This document shows, piece after piece, positions 25,957 through 34,588 of a stretch of 64,000 bases of DNA; position 1 is the stretch's first letter, and the number at the start of each line of letters is the position of its first letter. The DNA is from GCA-2733415 sp049609325 (lineage in GTDB: Bacteria; Bacteroidota; Bacteroidia; Flavobacteriales; Flavobacteriaceae). A model generated the notes under the pieces. It made no database searches. It was not told the origin of the DNA and saw nothing but the letters and a program-made list of their open reading frames with translations. The DNA lies in NCBI GenBank assembly GCA_049609325.1, contig JBMYYK010000003.1, forward strand, positions 35,412-99,411, given 5' to 3'. Position numbers and translations under genes: made by a program.

Positions 25957-26379
25957 TTATTTATGTTCCACATGGAACATTTGTATTTTTTCATTTTCTT
26001 TTGAACGCATTAATGCAGCCTCTTCAGTACTCTTATCTTTATAACCGCATAAATGCAATACTCCATGAATAATAACCCGTTTTAATTCCTCTTCAAAAGA
26101 TACATCAAAATCATTAGCATTATCAGCAACGCGTTCAACAGAAATAACAATGTCTGAATGTATCATTGTACCTATAGAATTATCAAAAGTGATAATATCT
26201 GTAAGGGTATCATGATCTAAATATTCAACATTGATTTTATGTAAATATGCATCATCACAAAAAGTATAATTAATTTCTCCTAATACATAAGATTCTGAGG
26301 TAATAACTTCAGAAATCCATCTAATGTAATCAGACTCATTAGAAATATTAAAATCTGTTTCGTAATCAAAATTAATCAT
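25957..26379 (-). CDS. ybeY: endoribonuclease YbeY, rRNA maturation factor
   Basis: Metal-dependent endoribonuclease involved in 16S rRNA 3'-end maturation and ribosome quality control. From the ATG at 26379 it has 140 residues: INYTFCDDAYLHKINVEYLDHDTLTDIITF, then the metal motif HGVLHLCGYKD. The canonical motif is HGxLHLxGYDH; here the third ligand position reads Asp-Lys instead of His, a variant I recall as common in Bacteroidota. The start overlaps the DUF4175 stop by 8 bases. The last codons (MFHVEH) are the parS site C, so the C-terminal tail is dictated by a DNA element. Confidence 0.93.
   Translation of the reverse strand: MINFDYETDFNISNESDYIRWISEVITSESYVLGEINYTFCDDAYLHKINVEYLDHDTLTDIITFDNSIGTMIHSDIVISVERVADNANDFDVSFEEELKRVIIHGVLHLCGYKDKSTEEAALMRSKENEKIQMFHVEHK
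25964..25979. promoter_or_regulatory. parS-like site C, inside the 3' end of ybeY
   Basis: TGTTCCACATGGAACA, identical to site B and one base from the parS consensus. The 18-base extension ATG...CAT keeps flanking symmetry. It codes for the penultimate residues of YbeY. Confidence 0.75.
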
Positions 26380-29300
26380 CTGTATGCTTGAAATAGTGTT
26401 TAACCTTTTGCTTATAAATTGGGTGCAAAGGTAAGGCATGTCTGTTTAATATTTCTATTTCATTGAAATATTGTTCAATAGCAGGTGTAGATTTAGTAGA
26501 TGAATTGATAAATGTTTGAGTATTGGAATTGGATTGACGGCGATTATCTTGACCTTGCTCAAAACTCGCTTCATCAAGTTTTAATAATTGATGCTTTAAA
26601 TTAAGCATTTGATTGATGATTTGTTCATCAAAACCTTTTTCTAAAAGTTGATTTTCAATACTATTCATTGAATTTGCCAATTTATTGACGTTAGTTCCTA
26701 AACCTAATTTTTTAATTGCATCCTGCAATTGATGTTTTAAGACTTGCTGTTGCTTGTAAATACTAAATAATTCACCTGATTGTTCTTCACTCAAATTACT
26801 CCCAGGATTTTGTCCGTTTTCTTTTTGACCAGATTGATTAGGTTTACCAGATGAACCTGATTGACCATCTTTCATTTTTTTAATAAGATTGTCTTGTTTT
26901 TTAATGATATCAGATAATTGAAATTCAGAACCAGAACCACCTGGTTTTTGACATTGACCAGCACCAGGTTGACTTTGCTGTTGCAACTGATCCTGCATAG
27001 ATTTTAAAATATCACCCAATAAATTAGCTAAGTTATTGGCAGAAGTTAAAGCATATTGCTGGTTAGAAACACCTAAATAAATCTTCTGATCAGCAAAGCG
27101 CTCTAATGATTTATCTATATTAAAATGTGCTTCTGATAATTCATTTAAAATAGTTTCAGAAATTTTCGGAACACGAAGTGATAACGCAAATAAACTATCA
27201 TCAATATGTTTGAAATGTTCTTTTAACACATGTTGCTGTTTTAATTTATTAGGGAAATCAAATTGCCGATTTTGTATGTTTTTAAAATATAGCAATAAAT
27301 GTTCCTGATCAAATGAAAAAGTAATTAGATTATCTAGAATCTGACGCAAAGTTTGCTCATCTTCTTCTAATTGTTCACTAGAAGAACTTTGCATACTCAT
27401 TTGCATAGCTTGACTCATGTCTTGCATTTTTTGAGCTGCTTTTTTTTGATGTTGTTGCGCTTTTGAGTGCAGTTTTTTTTCTAATTGTTTAGCAGCATTT
27501 TGTTGGTCCTTAGAAATTTGCTGTTCAAGGTTTTTGTCAGAATCTAAATTCATAGGACGTTGTAACGCGTCATTTTCTTTATTTAAATCATCCAGTTCTT
27601 TAGTTAAATTATCAAACTGGTTCGTTAAACTATCCTGAGCCTCTTTTGTATTGTTTTGTAAAGATTGTTTAGATAATTCATTTTGCTTTTTAGCAAGCTG
27701 CGATAAATCTTTAGAAAGTTTTTCAAACTTTTTATTGACATAATAACGTTTAGTCAATTCTAAAATTTGTTCTAATGAGCGTTCTTTACTTTTATGTTGT
27801 TTTGATAATTGTTCAATTTTAGAAAACAATTCTTCATTTTTTATTTTTTCTTTGAGTTGCTCCAATTCTTTTAAAAGAGCTTCGTTTTTTTCAAGCTCTT
27901 GTTCTTGAATTTTTAAACGGTCTTGTAAAGCCTCCTTAAATTCATCTTTTTCTAAATTTTGTTTTTGAAATTCTTCTAAATTTCTTTGCAATTCTTTATT
28001 GAATTTTTGCATTAATTGTTCTTGCTGTTGTTGCCTTTTAAAAAACTGCTGTAATTTAGTTTTGTCATTCCAGTTCAAGTCTTTTTTTTCTTTTTGCAAA
28101 TCGCTTAACTTATTAAGTTCTTGTTCTTGCTGTTGTAAAGAATTGAGCGATTGACTTAAATTTGAAATACTTTCTTTTTGATCATTCACTAATTTGTTTT
28201 CTACTTCACTATCTGTTAATTTCTGATAATTGAAAATTTGTGATTTTGACGTTTTAAAATTATGTAAAGCATCATTATCAGAAACTTCAAAATAATACTC
28301 ATAAGGCACAACTTCTTTAAGATTTAAATTACCAGGAAACTGATAAGTGAATTGCTCAAAATTTGTTTGTGATATAGGAATTATTTGTTCACTATAATTT
28401 TCATCTGTAGCAACTTTATATTTTAGTTTCAAATTACGCAATCCGTAATCATCAGATATTTTACCAAGAACATAAACAATTTGTGCATCTAAACTATCTG
28501 CTTTTGTTTGTACAGAAATTTCAGGATAATCATCTTTAATAGTTTCTATAGTATACTTTAAGTTCTCATAATTTTTAATATCAGAATTATGAGTAGAAAT
28601 TTGATATTTGGTAGACTTAAAAAATTGTCGCTGGAAAGTGAATTTAGAAGATTGCTCTAAAAAGTTTACAACGGTATCTTGAGTTTTAAATTCTACATTA
28701 TCAGTAGTCTCTGTAGTTAATACCCATTTGATTTTTGTACCTTCAGGAACGGTTACAGAACCTGTATTTAAAATTTTATCATTTGTTTTAAACGTATGCT
28801 TTGGGTACTCTAAATTTAATTCAAAATTTAAAATACTAGGCGCGTGTATAACATCAATCACATACTCTTGAGAAGTAACAGTATTAGCCGATAATTGAAA
28901 TTTTAAAGCCTTTGTTAATTGAGTAAATTCATATTCAAACGTATTAAAACCAGTTTGTTTTAAGAAATAAGATTCATTAGCAAAATGAATTTTTAAATGC
29001 TCAGGAATCACAGTACCTTTTGTTGTTACTTGTAATGTAAACGATTGATTTTTAATTACTTGTAGTTTATTATTTTGAATTATAAAATTAAATGGTGCAG
29101 GAGGAGTATAGGCTACAGAATGATTAATTACTCGCTCATAACTTGTATTCATAACTGACTGATGCCCTGTAAAATACAATAATACTATTATCAAAATAGG
29201 TAATAAAGCATATTTAATATACTTAGTATTAGACGACAAATTAACTGCTAGTTTAAAAGGAATAGGTGATAAATCTTTAGCCTTCTGATCTATGCTTGCT

Positions 29301-29674
29301 AATAATAATTCCGAGGGTTCAGTAGTAGTTTTTAACTGTAATAAATTGGTGAGCTTATCATTTATTTCAGGAAAATGATTACCTATAATTTTTGAAGCCT
29401 CTTCTTTTGAAATTCCTTTTTGTAAACCAGTAAGTTTAAAAATAGGTATACCTATAAAATAGTATAGTAACCCTACTTCTACAGCTATAAATACCCAAAA
29501 TAAAATAGTTCTGTACACTGGTGTTAACCATAGCATATGCTCTATAAAAAGTGTTCCTAAAAAATACAGTAAACCTATAGCTAAAAAAAGGATAACTCCT
29601 TTTAATAACCTACTGGTATAATACTTCTTTATAAAAGTCTGTATTTTTTGTTCTATTAAATTATATGAACTCAA
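26372..29674 (-). CDS. DUF4175-family large membrane-anchored coiled-coil protein
   Basis: 1100 residues. Two hydrophobic segments near the N-terminus (about 24-44 and 55-80) and a third at about 150-168 anchor it in the membrane. A beta-rich, probably periplasmic region (about 180-480) follows. Then comes a long Gln/Glu/Lys/Leu coiled coil (about 480-780), a helical part, and a Gly/Ser/Gln-rich stretch (about 895-960) before a final helical segment. The start is TTG at 29674 (MSSYNLIEQKIQTFIKKYY); no suitable ATG exists and the resulting N-terminus is the usual one for this family. Function is not established. First gene of the operon with ybeY and mnmG. Confidence 0.85.
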   Translation of the reverse strand: MSSYNLIEQKIQTFIKKYYTSRLLKGVILFLAIGLLYFLGTLFIEHMLWLTPVYRTILFWVFIAVEVGLLYYFIGIPIFKLTGLQKGISKEEASKIIGNHFPEINDKLTNLLQLKTTTEPSELLLASIDQKAKDLSPIPFKLAVNLSSNTKYIKYALLPILIIVLLYFTGHQSVMNTSYERVINHSVAYTPPAPFNFIIQNNKLQVIKNQSFTLQVTTKGTVIPEHLKIHFANESYFLKQTGFNTFEYEFTQLTKALKFQLSANTVTSQEYVIDVIHAPSILNFELNLEYPKHTFKTNDKILNTGSVTVPEGTKIKWVLTTETTDNVEFKTQDTVVNFLEQSSKFTFQRQFFKSTKYQISTHNSDIKNYENLKYTIETIKDDYPEISVQTKADSLDAQIVYVLGKISDDYGLRNLKLKYKVATDENYSEQIIPISQTNFEQFTYQFPGNLNLKEVVPYEYYFEVSDNDALHNFKTSKSQIFNYQKLTDSEVENKLVNDQKESISNLSQSLNSLQQQEQELNKLSDLQKEKKDLNWNDKTKLQQFFKRQQQQEQLMQKFNKELQRNLEEFQKQNLEKDEFKEALQDRLKIQEQELEKNEALLKELEQLKEKIKNEELFSKIEQLSKQHKSKERSLEQILELTKRYYVNKKFEKLSKDLSQLAKKQNELSKQSLQNNTKEAQDSLTNQFDNLTKELDDLNKENDALQRPMNLDSDKNLEQQISKDQQNAAKQLEKKLHSKAQQHQKKAAQKMQDMSQAMQMSMQSSSSEQLEEDEQTLRQILDNLITFSFDQEHLLLYFKNIQNRQFDFPNKLKQQHVLKEHFKHIDDSLFALSLRVPKISETILNELSEAHFNIDKSLERFADQKIYLGVSNQQYALTSANNLANLLGDILKSMQDQLQQQSQPGAGQCQKPGGSGSEFQLSDIIKKQDNLIKKMKDGQSGSSGKPNQSGQKENGQNPGSNLSEEQSGELFSIYKQQQVLKHQLQDAIKKLGLGTNVNKLANSMNSIENQLLEKGFDEQIINQMLNLKHQLLKLDEASFEQGQDNRRQSNSNTQTFINSSTKSTPAIEQYFNEIEILNRHALPLHPIYKQKVKHYFKHTDD

Positions 29675-30044
29675 CTTAATTCTATTTACTACTAAATTAC
29701 AATTTTAAAATTGAGTAGTAAAAGGTTTCTATTTAAGTCTCTTTTTTTTTTACTCAATAAGACTCTTTAATACTTTATATGTTATTTAATTTTACACAGT
29801 TTTATTTACTAACAGTTTTTAACATATATATATTTAGTTTTCTTTTTTTTCAAATTTTTAAAATAGATATACTGTATATAATAGGCTGTTAATAGTTGCT
29901 ATAAGTTTTTTAAAAAGTAGTTGTAATTGTATGTTTTTAAAAGTAGTTAACAATAATGATTCAGTTACTAACATGCTAACTATTTAATTTTGAATGATAA
30001 TAATATAATAATACACATCTTGTTAATAAGTGTAATACACATAA

Positions 30045-30069
30045 AAATGTAAATAAATAATTTACATTT
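30045..30069. repeat. inverted repeat within the AT-rich gap
   Basis: AAATGTAAAT (30045-30054) and ATTTACATTT (30060-30069), perfect 10-bp arms with a 5-base spacer, no T-run; it lies between two DnaA-box-like nonamers. Confidence 0.7.
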
Positions 30070-30434
30070 AGGTGTTGATAACTTAACATTAGCTATTAAA
30101 AACTTCTTTGAAAATAATGCTAAAAAATAGTGCGTAGTAATTTTAAGTCACGGATTGTAAAAATTTAAAATAAATCAAAATTTAGTTGCTCTAAAAAGTC
30201 TTATACTTATTAACAATTCATTTTAAAAATGAGTTGTTAAAAATCAAGTACTTATAAAGTAATTAACAGTTTATTAATTTTCATTAATACGCACAGTAAA
30301 TTGAAGTAAATTTTAAATAGGAAGGATACCTTAATATACAAAATATATTAATTGTATTAAAACGAATTAGTAAATAGTCGTTGAATTATTTAAAAAGTCA
30401 GTTTAAAGAACAACACACTATATAAGGAATACGT

Positions 30435-30442
30435 TATATTTG
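30435..30442 (+). promoter_or_regulatory. -7 box of gltX
   Basis: TATATTTG, exact TAnnTTTG, 20 bases before the ATG at 30463. No TTG at the proper distance upstream. Confidence 0.55.
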
Positions 30443-30462
30443 CGTTTTTAAATTTCTAATTT

Positions 30463-31965
30463 ATGAGTAACGTAAGAGTTCGTTTTGCACCAAGTCCAAC
30501 AGGACCATTACACATAGGTGGTGTGCGTACCGCTTTATTTAACTATTTATTTGCTAAAAAACACGGTGGTACATTTGTATTACGTGTAGAAGATACTGAT
30601 CAAAATAGATTTGTACCTGGAGCAGAACAATATATAAAAGATGCGTTAGCATGGTGTGGATTTCCTTATGATGAAGGACCAGGTAAAGAAGGAAACTTTG
30701 GACCTTATAAACAAAGTGAGCGCAAACATATATATAAAGATTATGCAGATAAGTTAATAAAGGAAGGAAAAGCGTATTATGCGTTTGACTCTGCAGAAAG
30801 TTTAGATGCGCATCGTAAAAATCATGAAGCACAAAAGAAAACCTTTATTTATAATTGGCATAACCGTTTAAAGCTTGATAATTCATTAGTATTGTCTGAA
30901 GAAGAGGTTACTGATAGAATTGCTTCTGGTGAAAAATATGTGGTTCGTTTCAAATCACCTCAAGATGAAGTTCTTGTTTTAGAAGATGAAATTAGAGGTG
31001 AAATAAAAATTGATACCAATATATTAGATGATAAAATATTATTTAAAAGTGATGGGATGCCAACCTATCACTTAGCAAATATTGTTGATGATCATTTAAT
31101 GGAAATCAGTCATGTTATTCGTGGTGAAGAGTGGTTACCATCAATGGCATTACATGTATTATTATACAAAGCTTTTGAATGGGATATACCTAAATTTGCC
31201 CATTTACCATTAATATTAAAACCAACCGGTAAAGGAAAATTAAGTAAACGTGATGGTGATAAAGGGGGGTTTCCTGTATTTCCTTTAGAATGGAAAACTT
31301 ATGAAAGTACATCTAGAGGGTTTAAAGAAGATGGGTATTTACCTGAAGCCGTAACTAACTTTTTAGCCTTTTTAGGTTGGAATCCGGGTACAGAACAAGA
31401 ACTATTTTCTTTAGAAGACTTAGTACAAAGTTTTGATTTAAAGAGAGTAAATAAAGCAGGAGCAAAGTTTGATCCGGAAAAAGCAAAATGGTTCAATCAA
31501 CAGTATTTTGTTAAACAAGATGATGTTATTATAGCAAAAGAGTTTATAAAGTTAAAACCAGAAATTAGTTCAGAATTTCATAATGAAACATTTGTAACTA
31601 AAGTAGTTTCATTAGTTAAAGAACGTGCAGTATTTGTAAATGATTTATGGGATTTGTCTTCATTCTTTTTTGAAGCTCCAACAGAGTATGATGCTAAAGC
31701 ATTAAAAAAAGCAGTTAAAGAAGATACGCCAGAATTATTAAATGAATTGATAGATATTATTAATGGTACTGAAAATTTTACTTCAGAACATTTACAAACC
31801 ATTATTAAAGGGTGGATAACTTCTAAAGAGATTGGTTTTGGTAAAGTGATGCAACCTTTACGTTTAAGTTTAGTAGGTGCTATGAAAGGACCAGATGTTT
31901 TTGATATCATGGTTCTTTTAGGAAAAGAGGAGACAATACAACGCCTTAAAAATTTAATTCAATAG
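30463..31965 (+). CDS. gltX: glutamyl-tRNA synthetase
   Basis: Class I synthetase that charges tRNA-Glu. 500 residues starting SNVRVRFAPSPTGPLHIGGVRTALFN, with the HIGH motif as HIGG and the KMSKS loop as GKLSKRDG (about 266). The C-terminal anticodon-binding helical domain (about 330-500) is complete. The central LADIVDDHLMEISHVIRGEEW-like block (here NIVDDHLMEISHVIRGEEW) is typical. The discriminating clade is GluRS rather than GlnRS, which is encoded separately in this window. The gene has its own promoter and a strong terminator. Confidence 0.97.
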   Translation: MSNVRVRFAPSPTGPLHIGGVRTALFNYLFAKKHGGTFVLRVEDTDQNRFVPGAEQYIKDALAWCGFPYDEGPGKEGNFGPYKQSERKHIYKDYADKLIKEGKAYYAFDSAESLDAHRKNHEAQKKTFIYNWHNRLKLDNSLVLSEEEVTDRIASGEKYVVRFKSPQDEVLVLEDEIRGEIKIDTNILDDKILFKSDGMPTYHLANIVDDHLMEISHVIRGEEWLPSMALHVLLYKAFEWDIPKFAHLPLILKPTGKGKLSKRDGDKGGFPVFPLEWKTYESTSRGFKEDGYLPEAVTNFLAFLGWNPGTEQELFSLEDLVQSFDLKRVNKAGAKFDPEKAKWFNQQYFVKQDDVIIAKEFIKLKPEISSEFHNETFVTKVVSLVKERAVFVNDLWDLSSFFFEAPTEYDAKALKKAVKEDTPELLNELIDIINGTENFTSEHLQTIIKGWITSKEIGFGKVMQPLRLSLVGAMKGPDVFDIMVLLGKEETIQRLKNLIQ

Positions 31966-31983
31966 AAATAAATTTACTACAAT

Positions 31984-32016
31984 AAAAAACGCCACTTTAC
32001 TAAAGTGGCGTTTTTT
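31984..32016. terminator. bidirectional terminator between gltX and the convergent barrel gene
   Basis: AAAAAACGCCACTTTA (31984-31999) and TAAAGTGGCGTTTTTT (32001-32016), a perfect 16-bp inverted repeat with A and T runs on either side. It serves both convergent genes. Confidence 0.92.
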
Positions 32017-32035
32017 ATTGTAATGATTATTTTGT

Positions 32036-32728
32036 TTAAAAATATAATAACACCCCAAATTGATACATGCTTACATGACCTTTAAATTTTTCTGTAGCGC
32101 CATCAATTTTATTTAATTTATTTAAAAAGTTATTAAACCCATATTGGTAGTGTCCAAAAATTCTTAATCGTGCTAATCCCATAGATAATCCAACTACACC
32201 ATTAATATTCACTGGTGTTACATCAGTCAATTCTTTAGCAGTAATTCCAGCTTCCTCTATAAAATAATTTTCTTTATCTTCATTTGCCATTTTCATTTTA
32301 CTATTTACCATTAAAACTGGTCCGAGTTCAGCGGTCATTTTAAATTTATTATCTAATCGTTTATTACCTCCAAATATTTTATAACCAAATAATAAATGCA
32401 CTTGCGCATTTAATAAATTATACTCAAGTTCTTCGATTTGAGAAATTATAGGTAATTCTCTAGCTTCTACTTTCAATTTATTATTAGAAATATTTATACC
32501 AAATTGAATATCCCAATTGTCATAAAAATCACCACGAGTTGCTAAACCTCCTATAAAACCAGATTCTGCAATGGTATTAAAATTATCAGTTTTAATATCA
32601 AAAACTGTCATAGCAGCTTTTAAACCAAACATGTTGTGTTTACCTTCACCACCTCTACCTTGCGCTACAGCAGTTATTGAACACAAAAGAGTAATAATTA
32701 AAAAACAATTTCTTAAAATACTTTTCAT
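32036..32728 (-). CDS. putative outer-membrane beta-barrel protein
   Basis: 230 residues with a Sec signal (about 1-22, CSITAVAQ). The mature part consists of alternating amphipathic strands (KHNMFGLKAAMTVFDI, WDIQFGINISNNKLKVEA, LNAQVHLLFGYKIFG, VGLSMGLARLRIFGHYQYGF) and ends SMYQFGVLLYF with a C-terminal Phe, the pattern of outer-membrane barrels. It resembles PorT/OMP_b-brl type proteins only in general form, so no function is given. Convergent with gltX. Confidence 0.7.
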   Translation of the reverse strand: MKSILRNCFLIITLLCSITAVAQGRGGEGKHNMFGLKAAMTVFDIKTDNFNTIAESGFIGGLATRGDFYDNWDIQFGINISNNKLKVEARELPIISQIEELEYNLLNAQVHLLFGYKIFGGNKRLDNKFKMTAELGPVLMVNSKMKMANEDKENYFIEEAGITAKELTDVTPVNINGVVGLSMGLARLRIFGHYQYGFNNFLNKLNKIDGATEKFKGHVSMYQFGVLLYF

Positions 32729-32747
32729 AATTTGTAACTTTAGGCTG

Positions 32748-32755
32748 CAAATTTA
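32748..32755 (-). promoter_or_regulatory. -7 box of the beta-barrel gene
   Basis: On the minus strand TAAATTTG, exact TAnnTTTG, 19 bases before the ATG at 32728; no well-spaced TTG. Confidence 0.5.
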
Positions 32756-32803
32756 GACTTATTTTATATCTAAACTAATTAATCAACTAATATCTAACAT
32801 TCT

Positions 32804-33742
32804 ATGACAATTTTAATGCTTCCTTTTTTATTTATAGGACTATTTATTCTTCTAGCATCCTTCTTTACAGTTAAACAACAAACTGCAGCAATTATTGAAC
32901 GTTTCGGTAAATTTCACAGTATACGTCAATCCGGATTACATTTAAAAATTCCTTTAGTAGATAGAATTCCAGGTAGATTGAGTTTAAAAATTCAGCAATT
33001 AGATGTTATTGTTGAAACCAAAACAAAAGATGATGTATTTGTTAAGTTAAAAGTATCTGTACAATACAAAGTTATTAAGGAAAAAGTGTTTGAAGCTTTT
33101 TATAAACTTGATTATCCGCATGATCAAATTACATCTTATGTATTTGATGTGGTACGTGCAGAAGTCCCAAAAATGAAATTAGATGACGTATTTTTACGTA
33201 AAGACGATATTGCCATTGCTGTAAAATCTGAGTTAAATGATGCTATGATGACTTATGGTTATGATATCATCAAAACCTTAGTTACAGATATTGATCCAGA
33301 TTCACAAGTAAAAGAAGCTATGAACCGTATTAATGCGGCTGAACGTGAAAAAGTAGCGGCTCAATTTGAAGGAGATGCTCAACGTATTTTAATTGTTGAA
33401 AAAGCTAAAGCAGAAGCAGAAAGTAAACGTTTACAAGGACAAGGTATAGCGGATCAACGTCGTGAAATTGCACGTGGTTTAGAAGAATCTGTAGATGTAC
33501 TTAATAGAGTAGGGATCAACTCTCAAGAAGCCTCAGCATTAATTGTTGTGACGCAGCATTATGATACGTTACAATCTATAGGAGGTGAAACCAATAGTAA
33601 TTTGATCCTATTACCAAATTCACCACAAGCAGGTAGTAACATGTTAAATGATATGGTGGCAAGCTTTACGGCAAGTAATGAAATTGGTGAAGCTATGAAA
33701 GAAGCTAAATTAAACAAGAAAAATAAACGATTAGAAGAGTAA
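32804..33742 (+). CDS. SPFH/band-7 domain protein (stomatin-like)
   Basis: 312 residues. An N-terminal membrane segment (about 3-22) is followed by the SPFH domain (about 23-190: QQTAAIIERFGKFHSIRQSG, GLHLKIPLVDRI, DDVFVKLKVSVQYKV, LVTDIDPDSQVKEAMNRI). A coiled coil (about 185-240, INAAEREKVAAQFEGDA and KAKAEAESKRLQGQG) and a C-terminal tail follow. Members oligomerise in detergent-resistant membrane regions and act as scaffolds or protease regulators. No adjacent NfeD gene was found, so the pairing typical of some stomatins is absent. Monocistronic, with a terminator. Confidence 0.93.
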   Translation: MTILMLPFLFIGLFILLASFFTVKQQTAAIIERFGKFHSIRQSGLHLKIPLVDRIPGRLSLKIQQLDVIVETKTKDDVFVKLKVSVQYKVIKEKVFEAFYKLDYPHDQITSYVFDVVRAEVPKMKLDDVFLRKDDIAIAVKSELNDAMMTYGYDIIKTLVTDIDPDSQVKEAMNRINAAEREKVAAQFEGDAQRILIVEKAKAEAESKRLQGQGIADQRREIARGLEESVDVLNRVGINSQEASALIVVTQHYDTLQSIGGETNSNLILLPNSPQAGSNMLNDMVASFTASNEIGEAMKEAKLNKKNKRLEE

Positions 33743-33760
33743 ATACTCTTTTCTATAAAT

Positions 33761-33798
33761 ACTAAAAAATCCGATTCAATAGAATCGGATTTTTTAGT
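33761..33798 (+). terminator. terminator after the band-7 gene
   Basis: ACTAAAAAATCCGATTC (33761-33777) with GAATCGGATTTTTTAGT (33782-33798), a perfect 17-bp stem with an AATA loop, the T-run being within the 3' arm. Confidence 0.9.
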
Positions 33799-33875
33799 AT
33801 AATTTTAATAACAATACCTTAATACATATAAATATAATAGTATGCTATAATACGGTATATTATAGGGTTTATTTG

Positions 33876-33887
33876 TATTTTTGAACT
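33876..33887 (+). promoter_or_regulatory. exact -7 box four bases before the LysE-type start codon
   Basis: TATTTTTG (33876-33883), then AACT, then ATG at 33888. If functional it places the transcription start at the start codon. No TTG at the usual distance. Confidence 0.45.
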
Positions 33888-34568
33888 ATGTTTAATGACA
33901 TAGCATCGGCAATACCAATTGGAGTGCTTTTAGCACTAACTATAGGTCCAGTATTTTTTGTTTTATTAGAAACAAGTGTTACTAAAGGCTTCCGATCTGC
34001 TCTTGTATTTGATTTAGGAGTTATTACTGCTGATATCATTTTTATTTTCGTAGCCTTTTTTAGTACAGCATCTATTTTAGATAAGGTAAAAGACGACCCT
34101 AATTTGTTAGTGTTTGGTGGTGTATTGTTATTTTTTTATGGTTTATTTTCATTTATAAAAACCTCAAAATCATACCGTCAAATCATTAGAGAACACCATA
34201 GTGTGGTGATAAAGAAAAATTATTTAGAACTCTTTTTTAAAGGGTTTTTATTGAATTTTATCAATATTGGTGTGTTAGGCGGTTGGATTGCTGCTATCAT
34301 TTTAGCAAAGTCTATTACAACATCTCAAGAAGGTGTAATACTATTTATAAGTACTATATTAATATCTTATATAGTTGTTGATATTTTAAAAATATTTTTA
34401 GCTAAAAAACTTAAACACAAGCTCACACCAAGAGTAGTATTTAAAATGAAGAAAATTATTAGTTTGGTAATTCTTTTTATAGGTTTAGCATTAATAATAC
34501 AACGCTTGTTTCCTAGTAAGCTTGAAAAAATTCAAGATAAAATAGAACATATTACTAAACCAACTTAG
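33888..34568 (+). CDS. LysE-family transporter
   Basis: 226 residues with six hydrophobic segments (about 5-25, 40-60, 72-88, 112-135, 143-166 and 186-204). The N-terminal PIGVLLALTIGPVFFVLLETS and GFRSALVFDLGVITADI are the conserved first blocks of the LysE/RhtB exporters, with the GP motif of helix 1. NFINIGVLGGWIAAI replaces the usual NPK(A/G) block, as in many Bacteroidota members. The exported compound is probably an amino acid or derivative but cannot be specified. It is convergent with the histidine kinase gene, only 20 bases apart. Confidence 0.88.
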   Translation: MFNDIASAIPIGVLLALTIGPVFFVLLETSVTKGFRSALVFDLGVITADIIFIFVAFFSTASILDKVKDDPNLLVFGGVLLFFYGLFSFIKTSKSYRQIIREHHSVVIKKNYLELFFKGFLLNFINIGVLGGWIAAIILAKSITTSQEGVILFISTILISYIVVDILKIFLAKKLKHKLTPRVVFKMKKIISLVILFIGLALIIQRLFPSKLEKIQDKIEHITKPT

Positions 34569-34588
34569 AAAACAGTATATTTTAAGGA

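Larger units (their letters stand above)
29675..30462. other. 788-base AT-rich intergenic region, candidate chromosomal origin
   Basis: No reading frame of note. Sampled lines are 77-88% A+T. DnaA-box-like nonamers (compare TTATCCACA) are TGTTAATAA (30021-30029), TGTTGATAA (30073-30081; its complement TTATCAACA differs by one base) and TTATTAACA (30207-30215), plus TGTTAATAG at 29887-29895. A perfect 10-bp inverted repeat, AAATGTAAAT/ATTTACATTT, lies at 30045-30069. An especially AT-rich stretch (29821-29880) could be the unwinding element. The region lies between divergent genes, 4-6 kb from three parS-like sites. The gltX promoter lies at its right end. The origin call is an inference; dnaA is not in the window. 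Confidence 0.45.

Noticed and set aside
29887..30240. Small RNA or lost gene in the 788-base gap
   Set aside because: No terminator-type hairpin with T-run, no eroded homology that I can read; the origin explanation fits better.
31984..32016. Perfect 16-bp inverted repeat considered as a transposon end
   Set aside because: It lies between convergent genes with A and T runs on either side and no transposase or target duplication; it is a bidirectional terminator.
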